Positions 53,485-63,608 of a DNA stretch of 64,000 nt are shown here, in pieces. Numbering within the stretch: position 1 is the stretch's first letter; the number at the start of each line of letters is the position of its first letter. The DNA lies in contig CAJKQK010000002.1 in assembly GCA_905202055.1 (NCBI GenBank), positions 13,384-77,383 of the forward strand, in the 5' to 3' direction. The stretch comes from an uncultured Oxalobacter sp. Its GTDB lineage: Bacteria; Pseudomonadota; Gammaproteobacteria; Burkholderiales; Burkholderiaceae_D. Both the position numbers and the translations under genes were made by a program. The notes under the pieces were generated by a model. The model saw only the letters and a list, made by a program, of their open reading frames with translations, searched no databases and was not told where the DNA came from.

Positions 53485-56400
53485 TTAACGCTTGACCTCG
53501 CTGATTTCGGGATTCGCCCAGGAACCGGTAATCTGATACTCAAGCGTCAGCTCTTTCATCAGAGGCTTTTGCAGAAACAATTGTGCAAGGAACGTGCCAA
53601 TTCCAATGGCAGGATTGATAAAGCCATACGCCAGCGAAACGGCGGCCGCATTGAAATCCGGGATGACGGCAACATGCAGGTTCTGGGTTTCTTTTGCAAT
53701 GTCGACGCTGCCATCCATCAGCACAGTTGCGTTGGGGCCCATCATCTTCATATTGTCCGTTTTCATTATTCCCCGGGTAATCTGGGCAGTCGCACTGATA
53801 TCGTCAAAGGCAAATCCCTTGGAAAAAACATCCCTGAAATCAAGCGTCAGCCTTCTGGGCAATGATTGCAGACTGATAACACTCAAGAGCCGTGCCGCAC
53901 CGGCATCCGCTTTCAGGAATTGCCCGGCGCCGATCTTGAGCGACAGTTTGCCGTACATGGACGGGATATCGAGTGCGAATGGCAAACCATCCCAGCTCAC
54001 TTCGCCTTTCATTTCGCCTTTTCCACGCCGGATCAGGCCCTTGTAACCGAACCGGTCAAGCAATTTTCCGGCATCCCTGATATTCAGGACATAATTCAGT
54101 TTCGTCTGCTGTTTATTGCCTGTTGAGGAAATCCAGCTTCCCGACGCGTCAAGTACAGCATCGGGATTCGTGATTTTCAGTTTGTTGATTCGCCATTCCC
54201 GCCCTCCCTGAAAATTGACATTGTTGGCAATGATTTCCGTCCTGCCCAGATGTTTTCCATACAGAACCAGATCGTCAGCGATAATATCGAGCGCCGGAAT
54301 GCGCCGGACATTTTCCCTGCCGGACATATCGGATGCTTTTTTGACCGAAGAAGGCAAAATATTCATGGACGTGAGCCGCGCAATGAGCTTGCCTTCCACC
54401 TGCCGGACATTGCTGTCTATCCACTTGATCTGTCCATTCATCTGATCGGAACGGATAGCCGCTTCAATCGAATTTTTCGACCGGGAACCATTCAGGCTGA
54501 CATTCGTCAGCCAAGAATCCATCGACATCAGTTCATCTGCAACAATCGAAAAATAATGTGGATCGATATATTGTTCCAGGCCTCCCCCGGCAGACGCGTC
54601 ATTTGAGCTGCCCCTGGCAGATTCGGAAGACAGGGAACTCAATACATTGGCCCATTCGTTGAAGTCGAGACTGTGCATGCTGAGATCAAGCGTCACGCCG
54701 GGGCGCGTGCGTACCGGATGGTTTATGGCAAGACCACCCTCGGTGACCTGCCAGCTTCCCTGTTTTGTCTTCTGCCGCAGATATCGGGCAGCGATATTTT
54801 CACCATAGACAATATCGATGACATCGCGCGAGACGCCGTTTATCGCAGGCCTGTTGTCTATCCGGAACTTCAGGGCAACACTGCTGGCCGCCTGTTTGCC
54901 CAATGGGGCAGGCAGGTCGATTTTAAGCCCTTTCAGGCTGGAATCGACTTTCAATTCATTATCGGTAATGTTGACCACGAAGGGGGTACTGCCGGACAGT
55001 TTCCCGACAAGCTGTTTCATGACACCGCCTGAATAAACCTGCTGAAGCCCCCGCGAACTCAAAGTTCCCTCTGCACGGACAAGGAAACGGCCATTTGATT
55101 GAGTTCCTCCCGTTATGGAAGCAGGTTCATTGAGGAAATTCGCCCTGATTTTTTCAAGTGCAAATCCCCTTTCGGAAAAATACAGCTTCCCCTGCGTTTT
55201 GGCAATCACAGGAAGATCCCTGAACAGGACAATATCGTTTCCACCGAATTTCAGGGTGCCTTTGACGACCGATTTTTCCATTTTTTCCAGAGGCAACTGC
55301 ATTTCCAGCAGCAGATCGGCATTCCCGGTAGCCGTCGTTTCATCCGTCAGATGGCCGATCCAGTCAATAACCGGCGTTACATTTACAAACCCGACAAAAT
55401 TCTGGAGTGTTCCGCTTGCCTTTCCATCGACATTCAATACAGGATTGTCGGCCAATACATTCGGGATGACGACATCGACGTCTTTCAGTTCGACATTATT
55501 GGTCAAGGCCTTGTCGGCATGGATGGCAAGCAGGCTGCCGTCCATGCGAAGTTCACCCTGTATTTTTTCAATCAGGGGCCATGCCGGTTTGCGGGTATTC
55601 CGGTTAAGCATGTCAGGAGCGTAATTCAGCATTCCATCGACGATTTTTGCATTGACCTTGAAAACACCCGTGTTTTTCCTGTTTTCAGCGGAATAAGGGA
55701 AATCGCGCAGGTTGCCTTTTACCTGAATGACTCCCTCACTGACCTTTCCTCCCCTCAAGCCGCCGGATAACCATTCTTTCAGGGTTTTTGGCGTTTGAAG
55801 GGGAATATAGTGTTTTACCCTGTCAATATCCAGATTCTCGATTCTGGCTGTCGCATCCAGAGAACCGTACAAATCCTCTTTATCTGTCAGCTTTTTCGTA
55901 TATTTTCCCGATACATTGACCTTCACTTCAGATTGTCTGAAAGTGAGGTCTTTCGCATTGACGGTCAGGACATCTTTTTGCGAACGCTGCCATTGCATGT
56001 TCACTTTAAGTTCATCGAATTGCTGTGGTACAGCACGACTGTAGACTGGCAGGATCAACGTTGAATCCGGTGAATCCAGTTCAAGGTTGCCGCCATATTC
56101 ATTCACGGAAGCGGAACCGGTCAGATTCTGGAATCCGATATTTGTCGGCAACAGGCCGGGCCTGCTCGACTGATAACTGTCTGCCGTTTCGCGGAAAGTC
56201 AAATGGGTGAAATTCCCGCTAACGGAATAAGTTTTCAATTTATCCTGAGCGTTTTCCCAGCTCAGACTGAAATTGGACAACTGGCCACCATATTCATAAC
56301 GCCTGAGCTGCTGTCCCAACTCTTTATCAAGCGGCAGATAAGGAAGAAAATTTCCCAGTTCGCCCAGATTCAGTCTTTCGACATCGACCTTTGTCTTTGC

Positions 56401-57564
56401 CAACTGATGCGCTCCTTCAGGCGGCACATAACTGGCCGTAAAACTCGCGTCATTCAAAACCTTGCCTGAAACCGTTTTCAGAGACAACCGGTCGACTCCA
56501 TAGGAATAAAACGGATGTGCCTGTAAATCACCATCCTGTCCGGCATTCGACATCCTTTTCATATCAAACCGGCCTGTCACAAAAGCCAGGTCGAGCGCCG
56601 GAAGATCTTCTTCCAGCCTGAGGTTCAGGCTTTTCAGATCGAGCTCTGCAGAAAGTTCCGCCAACCGGGACTTGTCAACACTGGCCCATACCTGTATGGA
56701 GCCTGTACCCCGATCCAGCTCTACGGGAAGATCGACATATTTTTTCCATTGGTCTGCGTTCAGGCTCGGCAAGGCCACATACAGATCACCTTTCCATTTG
56801 GAAACGTCGGATACTTTCTTTTCAAATCGGGGGTGAGTTAAATCACCACGGATATCGATGGAATCGGCGACAGGTGTATCAGGGACAGCCGTGAGCCGGA
56901 AATGATGCTTGCGCCCCCGGTTTTTCATGGCAAAGTTGAACTGGTCCAGATTCAATTCAACGGCATGCCTGAAATCGTCTTTCCAGTGAAGAACTCCATC
57001 CAGGACAATGATTTCATGCTGCTTCAAAATCCAGTCTGCGATACCGCTTTCAGTTTGCTTTTCCGGATCGACCAGAATACCGGCAACGTAAAACCTGCCG
57101 TCCGTGTCTCGGGAGATATTGATATCAGGCTTGTCGACGACAAGAGAGGCCAGTCTCAAATCCATCAGTGGCACAGACCACCATGAAACAACGGCCGAGA
57201 CATTTTTCAGCCGGACATATTCCTTGCCCTCATCATCTGAAAGCGTCACGTTTTCAAGATCGACTTTGGGTTGCAAGCCATACCAGGAAGCGCTGATTTT
57301 CGAAAACCGGACATTTTTTCCGATCGATTCGCTCGCCAGCTTTTCTATCTCGGTCTTATATTCATTCACATGGGGCAAAACGATATACCGCAGGCCAAGA
57401 AATACCGCGGAAAAAGCAAAATAAAAAATGAAAAAGACGACGAGCGCCACCTTGATGATCGTCTGGTAGCGATAAGCAAAATCGGCGAACGCATCCACGG
57501 AACGTGACCACCAGGTGCTCCGGGATTGGCGATTATTCTGATTTTCTTGCCGATCAGACTGCAT
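53485..57564 (-). CDS. yhdP: YhdP-family AsmA-like protein
   Basis: 1359-aa protein with one N-terminal membrane helix (about residues 38-60, VALVVFFIFYFAFSAVFLGL) and a very long periplasmic beta-rich region. The C-terminal block with LTLEYQITGSWANPEI is typical. E. coli YhdP, with TamB and YdbH, helps move phospholipids to the outer membrane; the same role is inferred here. First gene before the nitrilase-family gene and tldD. Divergent from glnE. Confidence 0.9.
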   Translation of the reverse strand: MQSDRQENQNNRQSRSTWWSRSVDAFADFAYRYQTIIKVALVVFFIFYFAFSAVFLGLRYIVLPHVNEYKTEIEKLASESIGKNVRFSKISASWYGLQPKVDLENVTLSDDEGKEYVRLKNVSAVVSWWSVPLMDLRLASLVVDKPDINISRDTDGRFYVAGILVDPEKQTESGIADWILKQHEIIVLDGVLHWKDDFRHAVELNLDQFNFAMKNRGRKHHFRLTAVPDTPVADSIDIRGDLTHPRFEKKVSDVSKWKGDLYVALPSLNADQWKKYVDLPVELDRGTGSIQVWASVDKSRLAELSAELDLKSLNLRLEEDLPALDLAFVTGRFDMKRMSNAGQDGDLQAHPFYSYGVDRLSLKTVSGKVLNDASFTASYVPPEGAHQLAKTKVDVERLNLGELGNFLPYLPLDKELGQQLRRYEYGGQLSNFSLSWENAQDKLKTYSVSGNFTHLTFRETADSYQSSRPGLLPTNIGFQNLTGSASVNEYGGNLELDSPDSTLILPVYSRAVPQQFDELKVNMQWQRSQKDVLTVNAKDLTFRQSEVKVNVSGKYTKKLTDKEDLYGSLDATARIENLDIDRVKHYIPLQTPKTLKEWLSGGLRGGKVSEGVIQVKGNLRDFPYSAENRKNTGVFKVNAKIVDGMLNYAPDMLNRNTRKPAWPLIEKIQGELRMDGSLLAIHADKALTNNVELKDVDVVIPNVLADNPVLNVDGKASGTLQNFVGFVNVTPVIDWIGHLTDETTATGNADLLLEMQLPLEKMEKSVVKGTLKFGGNDIVLFRDLPVIAKTQGKLYFSERGFALEKIRANFLNEPASITGGTQSNGRFLVRAEGTLSSRGLQQVYSGGVMKQLVGKLSGSTPFVVNITDNELKVDSSLKGLKIDLPAPLGKQAASSVALKFRIDNRPAINGVSRDVIDIVYGENIAARYLRQKTKQGSWQVTEGGLAINHPVRTRPGVTLDLSMHSLDFNEWANVLSSLSSESARGSSNDASAGGGLEQYIDPHYFSIVADELMSMDSWLTNVSLNGSRSKNSIEAAIRSDQMNGQIKWIDSNVRQVEGKLIARLTSMNILPSSVKKASDMSGRENVRRIPALDIIADDLVLYGKHLGRTEIIANNVNFQGGREWRINKLKITNPDAVLDASGSWISSTGNKQQTKLNYVLNIRDAGKLLDRFGYKGLIRRGKGEMKGEVSWDGLPFALDIPSMYGKLSLKIGAGQFLKADAGAARLLSVISLQSLPRRLTLDFRDVFSKGFAFDDISATAQITRGIMKTDNMKMMGPNATVLMDGSVDIAKETQNLHVAVIPDFNAAAVSLAYGFINPAIGIGTFLAQLFLQKPLMKELTLEYQITGSWANPEISEVKR

Positions 57565-57676
57565 TAGATAGAAGAATTAGCGTTAATAAACGTAAAATAC
57601 CACAACGGCATACCGATTATTTAATCAATCATGAAGAATATTCATTGCGAAACCTTCACGAAACGATATTTACCCG

Positions 57677-60436
57677 ATGTTACAAAATATGAAGCCATCC
57701 CTCATTCCTGCTGAACAGGCATCCCATTTTTATATGCACTGGATGAATGCCAATCGTGAAAAACGGACAGCAAAAATTCAATCGCTTATCACACAACCAT
57801 TGAACCAGTTGAATCTGGAAGCCTTGCTAAAACGCGAAATGGACGATGGCTATCCGTTGCCGAGAGCGATGCGCCGTTTGAGAAATCTTCTGATTTGCGC
57901 CATTATTGAACGCGACCTGTCAGGAAAAGCCGATTTGTCCGAAGTCGTGGATACGATGACGCTATTTGCCGAATTCGCCATCCGGACCCATCTGCACGCC
58001 CTGACAGAGGAACTGAAAGCCGCTCACGGAATACCGACTGGTGCCCATTCAGGCACTCCGCAGGAAATGATTGTCCTTGGAATGGGGAAACTGGGTGGCG
58101 GGGAACTGAATGTTTCATCGGACATCGATCTCATCTTCATTTATCCCGAGAACGGAGAAACGAAAACAACCGGACCCGGACAGCGTCCACTTTCCAATCA
58201 GGAATTCTTTAACCGTCTGGGCAAGCGGTTCATCAAGGCCCTGTCCGAAATTACCGAGGACGGCTTCACTTTCCGTGTCGATATGGCCTTGAGGCCGAAT
58301 GGAGAATCAGGTCCTCTGGTCGCCAGTATCAACATGGTCGAGCAATATCTGATCGTACAGGGCCGTGAATGGGAACGATACGCCTGGATCAAGGCACGCC
58401 CGATCACAGGCAATCCGGACGATATCCGAACGCTGCAGGAAATCGTGCGTCCATTCATTTATCGCCGGTATCTGGATTTCAGTGTTATCGATGCCATCCG
58501 CAATCTGCATCAGCAGATTCGTGCAGATGTTGTCCGTCAGGAGAGGCTCCATCCGGAACGCAGCAATAACGTCAAACTGGGACGGGGCGGCATTCGGGAA
58601 ATTGAATTTCTTGCCCAGATGTTCCAGCTTATCCGTGGCGGAAGAGACACGGCCTTGCAAGACAAATCAACCCGGAACATCCTGCATATTCTGGTCGAAA
58701 AGAGACAACTGGATGATGACATCGCCAGCACCCTGCTCGATTCATATACTTTCCTGCGCAATCTTGAACATCGTATCCAGTATCTTGACGACGCACAAAC
58801 CCATTCCCTGCCTGCCAATGAAAACGATCTTCTCCTGATTGCCAACTCAATGGGAATGGAAACTAAAGCAGAATTACTGGATGAACTGCAAAAACACAGA
58901 AGCTTCGTATCGTCGCAGTTCGATGAAATATTCAGTAACAAATCCTCGCGGGAAGACAATTCGAAACCGGTTATTCCCCAGCCGTTGCTTTCCAGCCAGT
59001 CGGAAGAGGAACAGATTCACTCTATCCAGACAAAACTGGAATCCTTCGGCTTTGCACAAGCCGATAATGCGGCAAGACGCTTACTCTCATTCTGGAAAAC
59101 CAATCGCATTCAAACGCTGTCTGACAGTACTCGAACCAGACTGGTCGCCCTGATCAACGCCACACTGCCCGAATTGCTGAAAAGCAGTCACGCACCACTG
59201 GTCACACTTGGCCGGCTACTCGACTTTCTCGAATCGATTGCCCGCCGAACGGCTTATCTTTCGCTTTTGACTGAATTTCCTGCGGCGACACAACGATTGA
59301 TACGCATGCTCGATGCCAGTGAATGGGCTGCCCGTTACCTGACACGCCATCCGATTCTGCTCGATGAATTGCTCGACGCCAGAACACTGCTGGCACCACC
59401 CGACTGGCCGTCTTTCACGGCCGAACTGGAACAGCAGCTCGAGTCGCAACGGGGAGACACCGAATTGATGATGGACACCCTGAGGGAAGCCCATCATGCA
59501 CAGCTTTTCCGCTTCCTGGCACAGGATCTGGCTGGCGGATTGACAGTCGAGCGGCTGGCTGATCATTTATCCAAACTGGCGGATATCATTGTCGAAACCG
59601 CCTTGAAAGAGGTATGGCTTGCCATGCCGAAACGGCACCGGGAAATTCCCAGCTTCGCCATCATCGCTTACGGGAAACTGGGTGGGAAAGAGCTGGGGTA
59701 TGCGTCCGACCTCGATCTGATCTTCCTGTACGACGATGATCATCCCGACGCCCCTATGCTATATGCACGACTGGCACAGCGATTTATTACCTGGATGACC
59801 AGTTTGACATCTGCCGGTATCCTGTTCGATATCGACATTGCCTTGCGTCCTGACGGCGCCAGCGGCCTGATGGTATCGTCAATCGATTCTTTCGAACGCT
59901 ATCAGTCCGAATCGGCGTGGGCATGGGAACATCAGGCATTGACCCGTGCCCGATTCTGTGCGGGAGATGAAAATATCGGCAAGCGGTTTGAAGCACTGCG
60001 TGACCGGATACTGCGCCAGCCGCGTGATCCTGAATGGCTCAGGCAGGAAATCCTCAAAATGCGTGAAAAAATTCACGAAAGCCATCCGAACCGGTCAAGC
60101 CTTTTCGATTTGAAACATGATGCGGGGGGAATGATCGACATTGAATTCATTGTTCAATACCTCGTGCTTGAATACTCACTCGACTATCCCGAACTGACAG
60201 ACAATTTCGGCAACATCGCCTTGCTGAAAATGAGCGAAAAGCTTGGCCTGATTCCAGAAGAAGCCGGTGAAAAAGTGTCGGCCATTTATCGTAATTTCAG
60301 GAAACGGCAACATGAAATACGCATGCAGGGAGCCGATCAGGCCAAGGTGGAACCGGATGAAGTCATCGATCAGGTCGATGAAGTGAAAAAACTGTGGAAT
60401 CTGGTTCTTCTGCCCAGGACAAACGAACCGGGCTGA
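57677..60436 (+). CDS. glnE: Bifunctional glutamine synthetase adenylyltransferase/adenylyl-removing enzyme
   Basis: Controls glutamine synthetase by adenylylation and deadenylylation. Two nucleotidyltransferase domains are visible: VLGMGKLGGGELNVSSDIDL (about residues 134-153) and IAYGKLGGKELGYASDLDL (about 661). 919 aa, full length. The start codon is uncertain between 57677 and 57689 (MKPSLIP), neither with a strong Shine-Dalgarno. Confidence 0.95.
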   Translation: MLQNMKPSLIPAEQASHFYMHWMNANREKRTAKIQSLITQPLNQLNLEALLKREMDDGYPLPRAMRRLRNLLICAIIERDLSGKADLSEVVDTMTLFAEFAIRTHLHALTEELKAAHGIPTGAHSGTPQEMIVLGMGKLGGGELNVSSDIDLIFIYPENGETKTTGPGQRPLSNQEFFNRLGKRFIKALSEITEDGFTFRVDMALRPNGESGPLVASINMVEQYLIVQGREWERYAWIKARPITGNPDDIRTLQEIVRPFIYRRYLDFSVIDAIRNLHQQIRADVVRQERLHPERSNNVKLGRGGIREIEFLAQMFQLIRGGRDTALQDKSTRNILHILVEKRQLDDDIASTLLDSYTFLRNLEHRIQYLDDAQTHSLPANENDLLLIANSMGMETKAELLDELQKHRSFVSSQFDEIFSNKSSREDNSKPVIPQPLLSSQSEEEQIHSIQTKLESFGFAQADNAARRLLSFWKTNRIQTLSDSTRTRLVALINATLPELLKSSHAPLVTLGRLLDFLESIARRTAYLSLLTEFPAATQRLIRMLDASEWAARYLTRHPILLDELLDARTLLAPPDWPSFTAELEQQLESQRGDTELMMDTLREAHHAQLFRFLAQDLAGGLTVERLADHLSKLADIIVETALKEVWLAMPKRHREIPSFAIIAYGKLGGKELGYASDLDLIFLYDDDHPDAPMLYARLAQRFITWMTSLTSAGILFDIDIALRPDGASGLMVSSIDSFERYQSESAWAWEHQALTRARFCAGDENIGKRFEALRDRILRQPRDPEWLRQEILKMREKIHESHPNRSSLFDLKHDAGGMIDIEFIVQYLVLEYSLDYPELTDNFGNIALLKMSEKLGLIPEEAGEKVSAIYRNFRKRQHEIRMQGADQAKVEPDEVIDQVDEVKKLWNLVLLPRTNEPG

Positions 60437-60446
60437 TAAAAAGGCA

Positions 60447-60478
60447 CTGAAAGAACCGCCGTTTTACGGTTCTTTCAG
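60447..60478. terminator. Hairpin between glnE and gpsA, likely gpsA terminator
   Basis: CTGAAAGAACCG (60447-60458) pairs perfectly with CGGTTCTTTCAG (60467-60478) around an 8-base loop. On the minus strand TGCC then five T follow, so it probably ends gpsA transcripts; the 3' arm lies within the last gpsA codons. Confidence 0.7.
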
Positions 60479-61483
60479 ATAAAGGCCATCCGCTTCATCG
60501 CGAACATGGCGGGCCAGCAGCTGGGATACCGTACTTTTGATCGATACTTTGTCGAACAAAACGCCTACAACCGCATTCGTAATCGGCATTTCCACACCGG
60601 CCTTTGCAGCGAGCATCCGAACCGTCTGGGCACACCGCACACCTTCGGCAACGTGCCCCAGCTCGGCAATGACTGTTTCAAGCGTCTTGCCTTTAGCCAT
60701 TTCAAGGCCGACACGGCGGTTACGTGACAGATCGCCAGTACAGGTCAGAATGAGATCGCCCATACCGGTGAGTCCCATAAAAGTTTCAGGTCTGCCGCCA
60801 AGAGCGACTCCAAGCCGTGTGATCTCGGCCAGACCACGCGTAATCAGGGCGGCACGGGCATTCATCCCAAAACCAACTCCATCGGACATACCCGTAGCAA
60901 TCGCCAGAATATTCTTGACGGCGCCACCGACTTCAACACCGGTGACGTCATCGCTTGAATAAATGCGCATATTGCCGCCATTGGCGGCTTCTACCACGAT
61001 TTTACGCAGCGACATCGACCGGGAAGCGATGGTCAGGGCGCATGGCAAACCGGCAGCGACTTCCTGCGCAAAAGATGGGCCTGACAATACGCCCATGTCG
61101 ACCTGATTGCCGAGCGTCTGGGCAACAACCTGATTCGGCAACAGGCCGGTATTTTCCTCGAATCCCTTGCACAGCCAGATCAGATTGACAACGCCGCCAT
61201 CTTTCAGCCTGCCGCAAACCGAACGCAAACCTGAAACGGATGTGGCAACAATCGTCAATGCATCCGGGCCGGAGCCATGAGCGACGGCATCTTCGAAACG
61301 GGAAGTCGGCATGATTGACTCAGGCAGGACAAAACCCGGCAAACCCGTCATATTCTGCCGGGTTTTGGCTGTTTCGCTAACGACCTTTTTATTACGGTCC
61401 CAGAGCATGACCGAATGCTGTTTTGCAAGATGAATTGCAATAGCAGTTCCCCATGCCCCGGCACCAAGAACAGTGATGTTCAT
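60464..61483 (-). CDS. gpsA: Glycerol-3-phosphate dehydrogenase [NAD(P)+]
   Basis: Makes sn-glycerol 3-phosphate from DHAP for phospholipids. NAD motif ITVLGAGAWGTAIAIHLA, GPSFAQEVA, catalytic Lys in GAVKNILAIATG, and GLGDLILTC-like GMGDLILTCTGDLSRNR are seen. 339 aa. Downstream of secB on the same strand. Confidence 0.96.
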   Translation of the reverse strand: MNITVLGAGAWGTAIAIHLAKQHSVMLWDRNKKVVSETAKTRQNMTGLPGFVLPESIMPTSRFEDAVAHGSGPDALTIVATSVSGLRSVCGRLKDGGVVNLIWLCKGFEENTGLLPNQVVAQTLGNQVDMGVLSGPSFAQEVAAGLPCALTIASRSMSLRKIVVEAANGGNMRIYSSDDVTGVEVGGAVKNILAIATGMSDGVGFGMNARAALITRGLAEITRLGVALGGRPETFMGLTGMGDLILTCTGDLSRNRRVGLEMAKGKTLETVIAELGHVAEGVRCAQTVRMLAAKAGVEMPITNAVVGVLFDKVSIKSTVSQLLARHVRDEADGLYLKEP

Positions 61484-61519
61484 TTTCTGCCGCCCCGTTT
61501 TAAAACTGAAGGAACTTTA

Positions 61520-61990
61520 TCAGTGTGGTTTCGCTTCGTTTGCCGTTTCCTGTGCCTGCTCCTGAACCTGCATGCGATCCTGGAAATAGGTTTCGAAATT
61601 GATTTCTGCCAGATGAACCGGAGGAAAACCGGCCCGTAAAATCATGTCGGCAATATTCGAGCGCAGATAAGGATAAATAATGGAAGGGCACGAAATGGCA
61701 AGAATCTGGTCCATCGCTTCTTTGGGAATACCGCGTATTTCAAAAATACCGGCCTGTTTTCCTTCAACCAGATAAGCGGTTTTCTCACCGATCTTTGCCG
61801 TTACCGTTGCCGTTACCGTCGATTCGAAAGTCGTTTCACCCAACGGTTCGAAACCGACATTGATCGCCACTTCAAGTTCCGGCATTTGCTTTTCAAGGAA
61901 AATGGCCGGGGAATTGGGTTGCTCAAGTGACAAGTCTTTTAAATAAACGCTTTGAATATGAAAAACTGGTTGAGTCGCCTCGGAAGACAT
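61520..61990 (-). CDS. secB: Protein-export chaperone SecB
   Basis: Tetrameric cytosolic chaperone that hands preproteins to SecA. The 156-aa protein has [14 protein letters not shown](QPN) at the N-terminus, [27 protein letters not shown] in two overlapping blocks, and an acidic/Gln-rich tail. Order grxC-secB-gpsA is the standard proteobacterial one. Confidence 0.97.
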   Translation of the reverse strand: MSSEATQPVFHIQSVYLKDLSLEQPNSPAIFLEKQMPELEVAINVGFEPLGETTFESTVTATVTAKIGEKTAYLVEGKQAGIFEIRGIPKEAMDQILAISCPSIIYPYLRSNIADMILRAGFPPVHLAEINFETYFQDRMQVQEQAQETANEAKPH

Positions 61991-62019
61991 ATTTACTCCG
62001 GATGATATTTATAAAATGG

Positions 62020-62283
62020 TTAAGCTTTTTCAAGCAGCGGCATCAGTCCGCCCGCCTTGTCCAATGCAGAAAGGTCATCGAATCCACCGACATGCGTATC
62101 GCCGATAAAAATTTGCGGTACAGTACGCCGGCTGGTTTTTTCCATCATTTCCGTGCGCAGTTTTTCATCATTGTCGATCAGGATTTTCTTGATCTCCGTT
62201 ACGCCACGGTTTTTCAGCAATTGTTCCGCCATGCGGCAATAAGGGCAAACCGTTGTGCTGTACATCACGACATTAGCCGTCAT
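62020..62283 (-). CDS. grxC: Glutaredoxin 3
   Basis: 87-aa glutaredoxin with active site CPYC (C13, C16), the TVPQIFIG cis-Pro motif, and GGFDDLSALDKAG. Reduces disulfides with glutathione in the cytoplasm. Lies between the rhodanese-like gene and secB. Confidence 0.96.
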   Translation of the reverse strand: MTANVVMYSTTVCPYCRMAEQLLKNRGVTEIKKILIDNDEKLRTEMMEKTSRRTVPQIFIGDTHVGGFDDLSALDKAGGLMPLLEKA

Positions 62284-62306
62284 ATCCGTATTCCCTTCTC
62301 ATCTGG

Positions 62307-62705
62307 TTATTTGGTTACAGGCAAACCTTCACTGACCCATTTGTTCATGCCGCCTGAGAGGCTGTTAACCGGTTTGAAACCGGCCTTCTTCAGAATGGAG
62401 GCTGCTTTTCCGGCCTCCTTGCCGGCTTCATCTACGACAATAATAGTCTGCCCCTTGAATTTATCAAGTTTCGGAAGCCGCTCTTCAAGACCGGTCAAAG
62501 GAACATGAACCGCATTCAAAATATGCCCGGCCTGATACTGTTTCACGTCACGGACGTCTATAATAGTCGTTTTTCCCTTATTGATCATTTTTGTGGCTTC
62601 GGCGTGAGAGATTCTTGCTCCTCTGCGGACATACGGCCATACCAGCGCACCGATACAATACAAGGCTACACAAATCCAAAAAATGTTGTCTTTAATAAAA
62701 TTCAC
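62307..62705 (-). CDS. Membrane-anchored rhodanese-like protein lacking the catalytic Cys
   Basis: 132-aa protein with an N-terminal membrane helix (about 7-25) and a rhodanese domain: TIIDVRDVKQYQAGHILNA and the C-terminal SLSGGMNKWVSEGLP. At the active-site loop, where Cys is expected, the sequence is IIVVDEAGKEAGKAASIL, with Asp instead. The only Cys residues are in the membrane segment. It is unlikely to transfer sulfur and may be a binding module. Synteny with grxC-secB is conserved in betaproteobacteria. Confidence 0.85.
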   Translation of the reverse strand: MNFIKDNIFWICVALYCIGALVWPYVRRGARISHAEATKMINKGKTTIIDVRDVKQYQAGHILNAVHVPLTGLEERLPKLDKFKGQTIIVVDEAGKEAGKAASILKKAGFKPVNSLSGGMNKWVSEGLPVTK

Positions 62706-62800
62706 GAGATATACCTGCTAGAAGTCAACGATAATCAAACTGATACATTATAAAATAGAAAGACACGAGACATTCGAGATAACTTACATTCATTTCGATT

Positions 62801-63547
62801 ATGCATAAAATAGTTTTCATGCGGCATGGGCAGTCCATCTGGAATTTCGAGAACCGGTTTACCGGCTGGACCGATGTGGACCTGACCGAAAGAGGCAAGA
62901 AAGAAGCCAGAGCCGCTGGCCGAGTCTTGCGGGAAGCAGGTTTCGAGTTTGATCTGGCTTACACTTCAGTACTGAAAAGAGCCATCAGAACACTGTGGAT
63001 CGTGCTCGATGAAATGGATTTGATGTGGGTGCCGGTAGTATGCGACTGGCGCCTGAATGAACGTCATTACGGGGCGCTGCAGGGCCTGAACAAGGCCGAA
63101 ACAGCTAGAAAATATGGTGAACATCAGGTTCATATGTTGCGCAGAAGCTACGAAGTGGCCGCCGAAGCACTTCATCCCGGCGACCCGCGAACTTCCTACA
63201 ATGACCCCGCTTATGCATCCCTTAGCCGTGAACAGATTCCGTTAACCGAAAGTTTGAAAGACACGGTCGCTCGCGTCAAACCGCTATGGATTGATTCGAT
63301 CGCGCCTGAAATCCGGAAAGGAAAACGCATTCTCGTTTCCGCCCACGGCAACAGCTTGCGCGCCCTGATCAAGGAACTCGACGGTATCAGCGACAAGGAT
63401 ATCGCCCTCCTGAACATACCGACAGGCCAGCCCCTTGTTTACGAGCTGGACGACGACCTGAAACCGATACGCCATTATTTCCTGGGAGATCCGGAACAGA
63501 TTGCCGAAGCGTTACAGGAAGTTGAAGCACAAGGCAGCGCAAGTTAA
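62801..63547 (+). CDS. gpmA: 2,3-bisphosphoglycerate-dependent phosphoglycerate mutase
   Basis: Glycolysis/gluconeogenesis interconversion of 3- and 2-phosphoglycerate. Phosphohistidine motif [10 protein letters not shown] (H9), [16 protein letters not shown], and second His in [11 protein letters not shown]. 248 aa. Followed by an envC-like gene, a frequent betaproteobacterial order. Confidence 0.97.
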   Translation: MHKIVFMRHGQSIWNFENRFTGWTDVDLTERGKKEARAAGRVLREAGFEFDLAYTSVLKRAIRTLWIVLDEMDLMWVPVVCDWRLNERHYGALQGLNKAETARKYGEHQVHMLRRSYEVAAEALHPGDPRTSYNDPAYASLSREQIPLTESLKDTVARVKPLWIDSIAPEIRKGKRILVSAHGNSLRALIKELDGISDKDIALLNIPTGQPLVYELDDDLKPIRHYFLGDPEQIAEALQEVEAQGSAS

Positions 63548-63568
63548 TTTTGCGATCGTTATCTTTTT

Positions 63569-63599
63569 GAGGCAAAATGAACCGATCCGGTTTTGCCTC
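63569..63599. other. 9-bp hairpin just before the envC-like start codon
   Basis: GAGGCAAAA (63569-63577) and TTTTGCCTC (63591-63599) pair, with CCG/CGG inside; the stem ends 9 bases before the ATG at 63609. No T-run follows on the plus strand. It could limit translation, or act as a weak gpmA 3' element. Confidence 0.45.
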
Positions 63600-63608
63600 G
63601 CAAAATGC

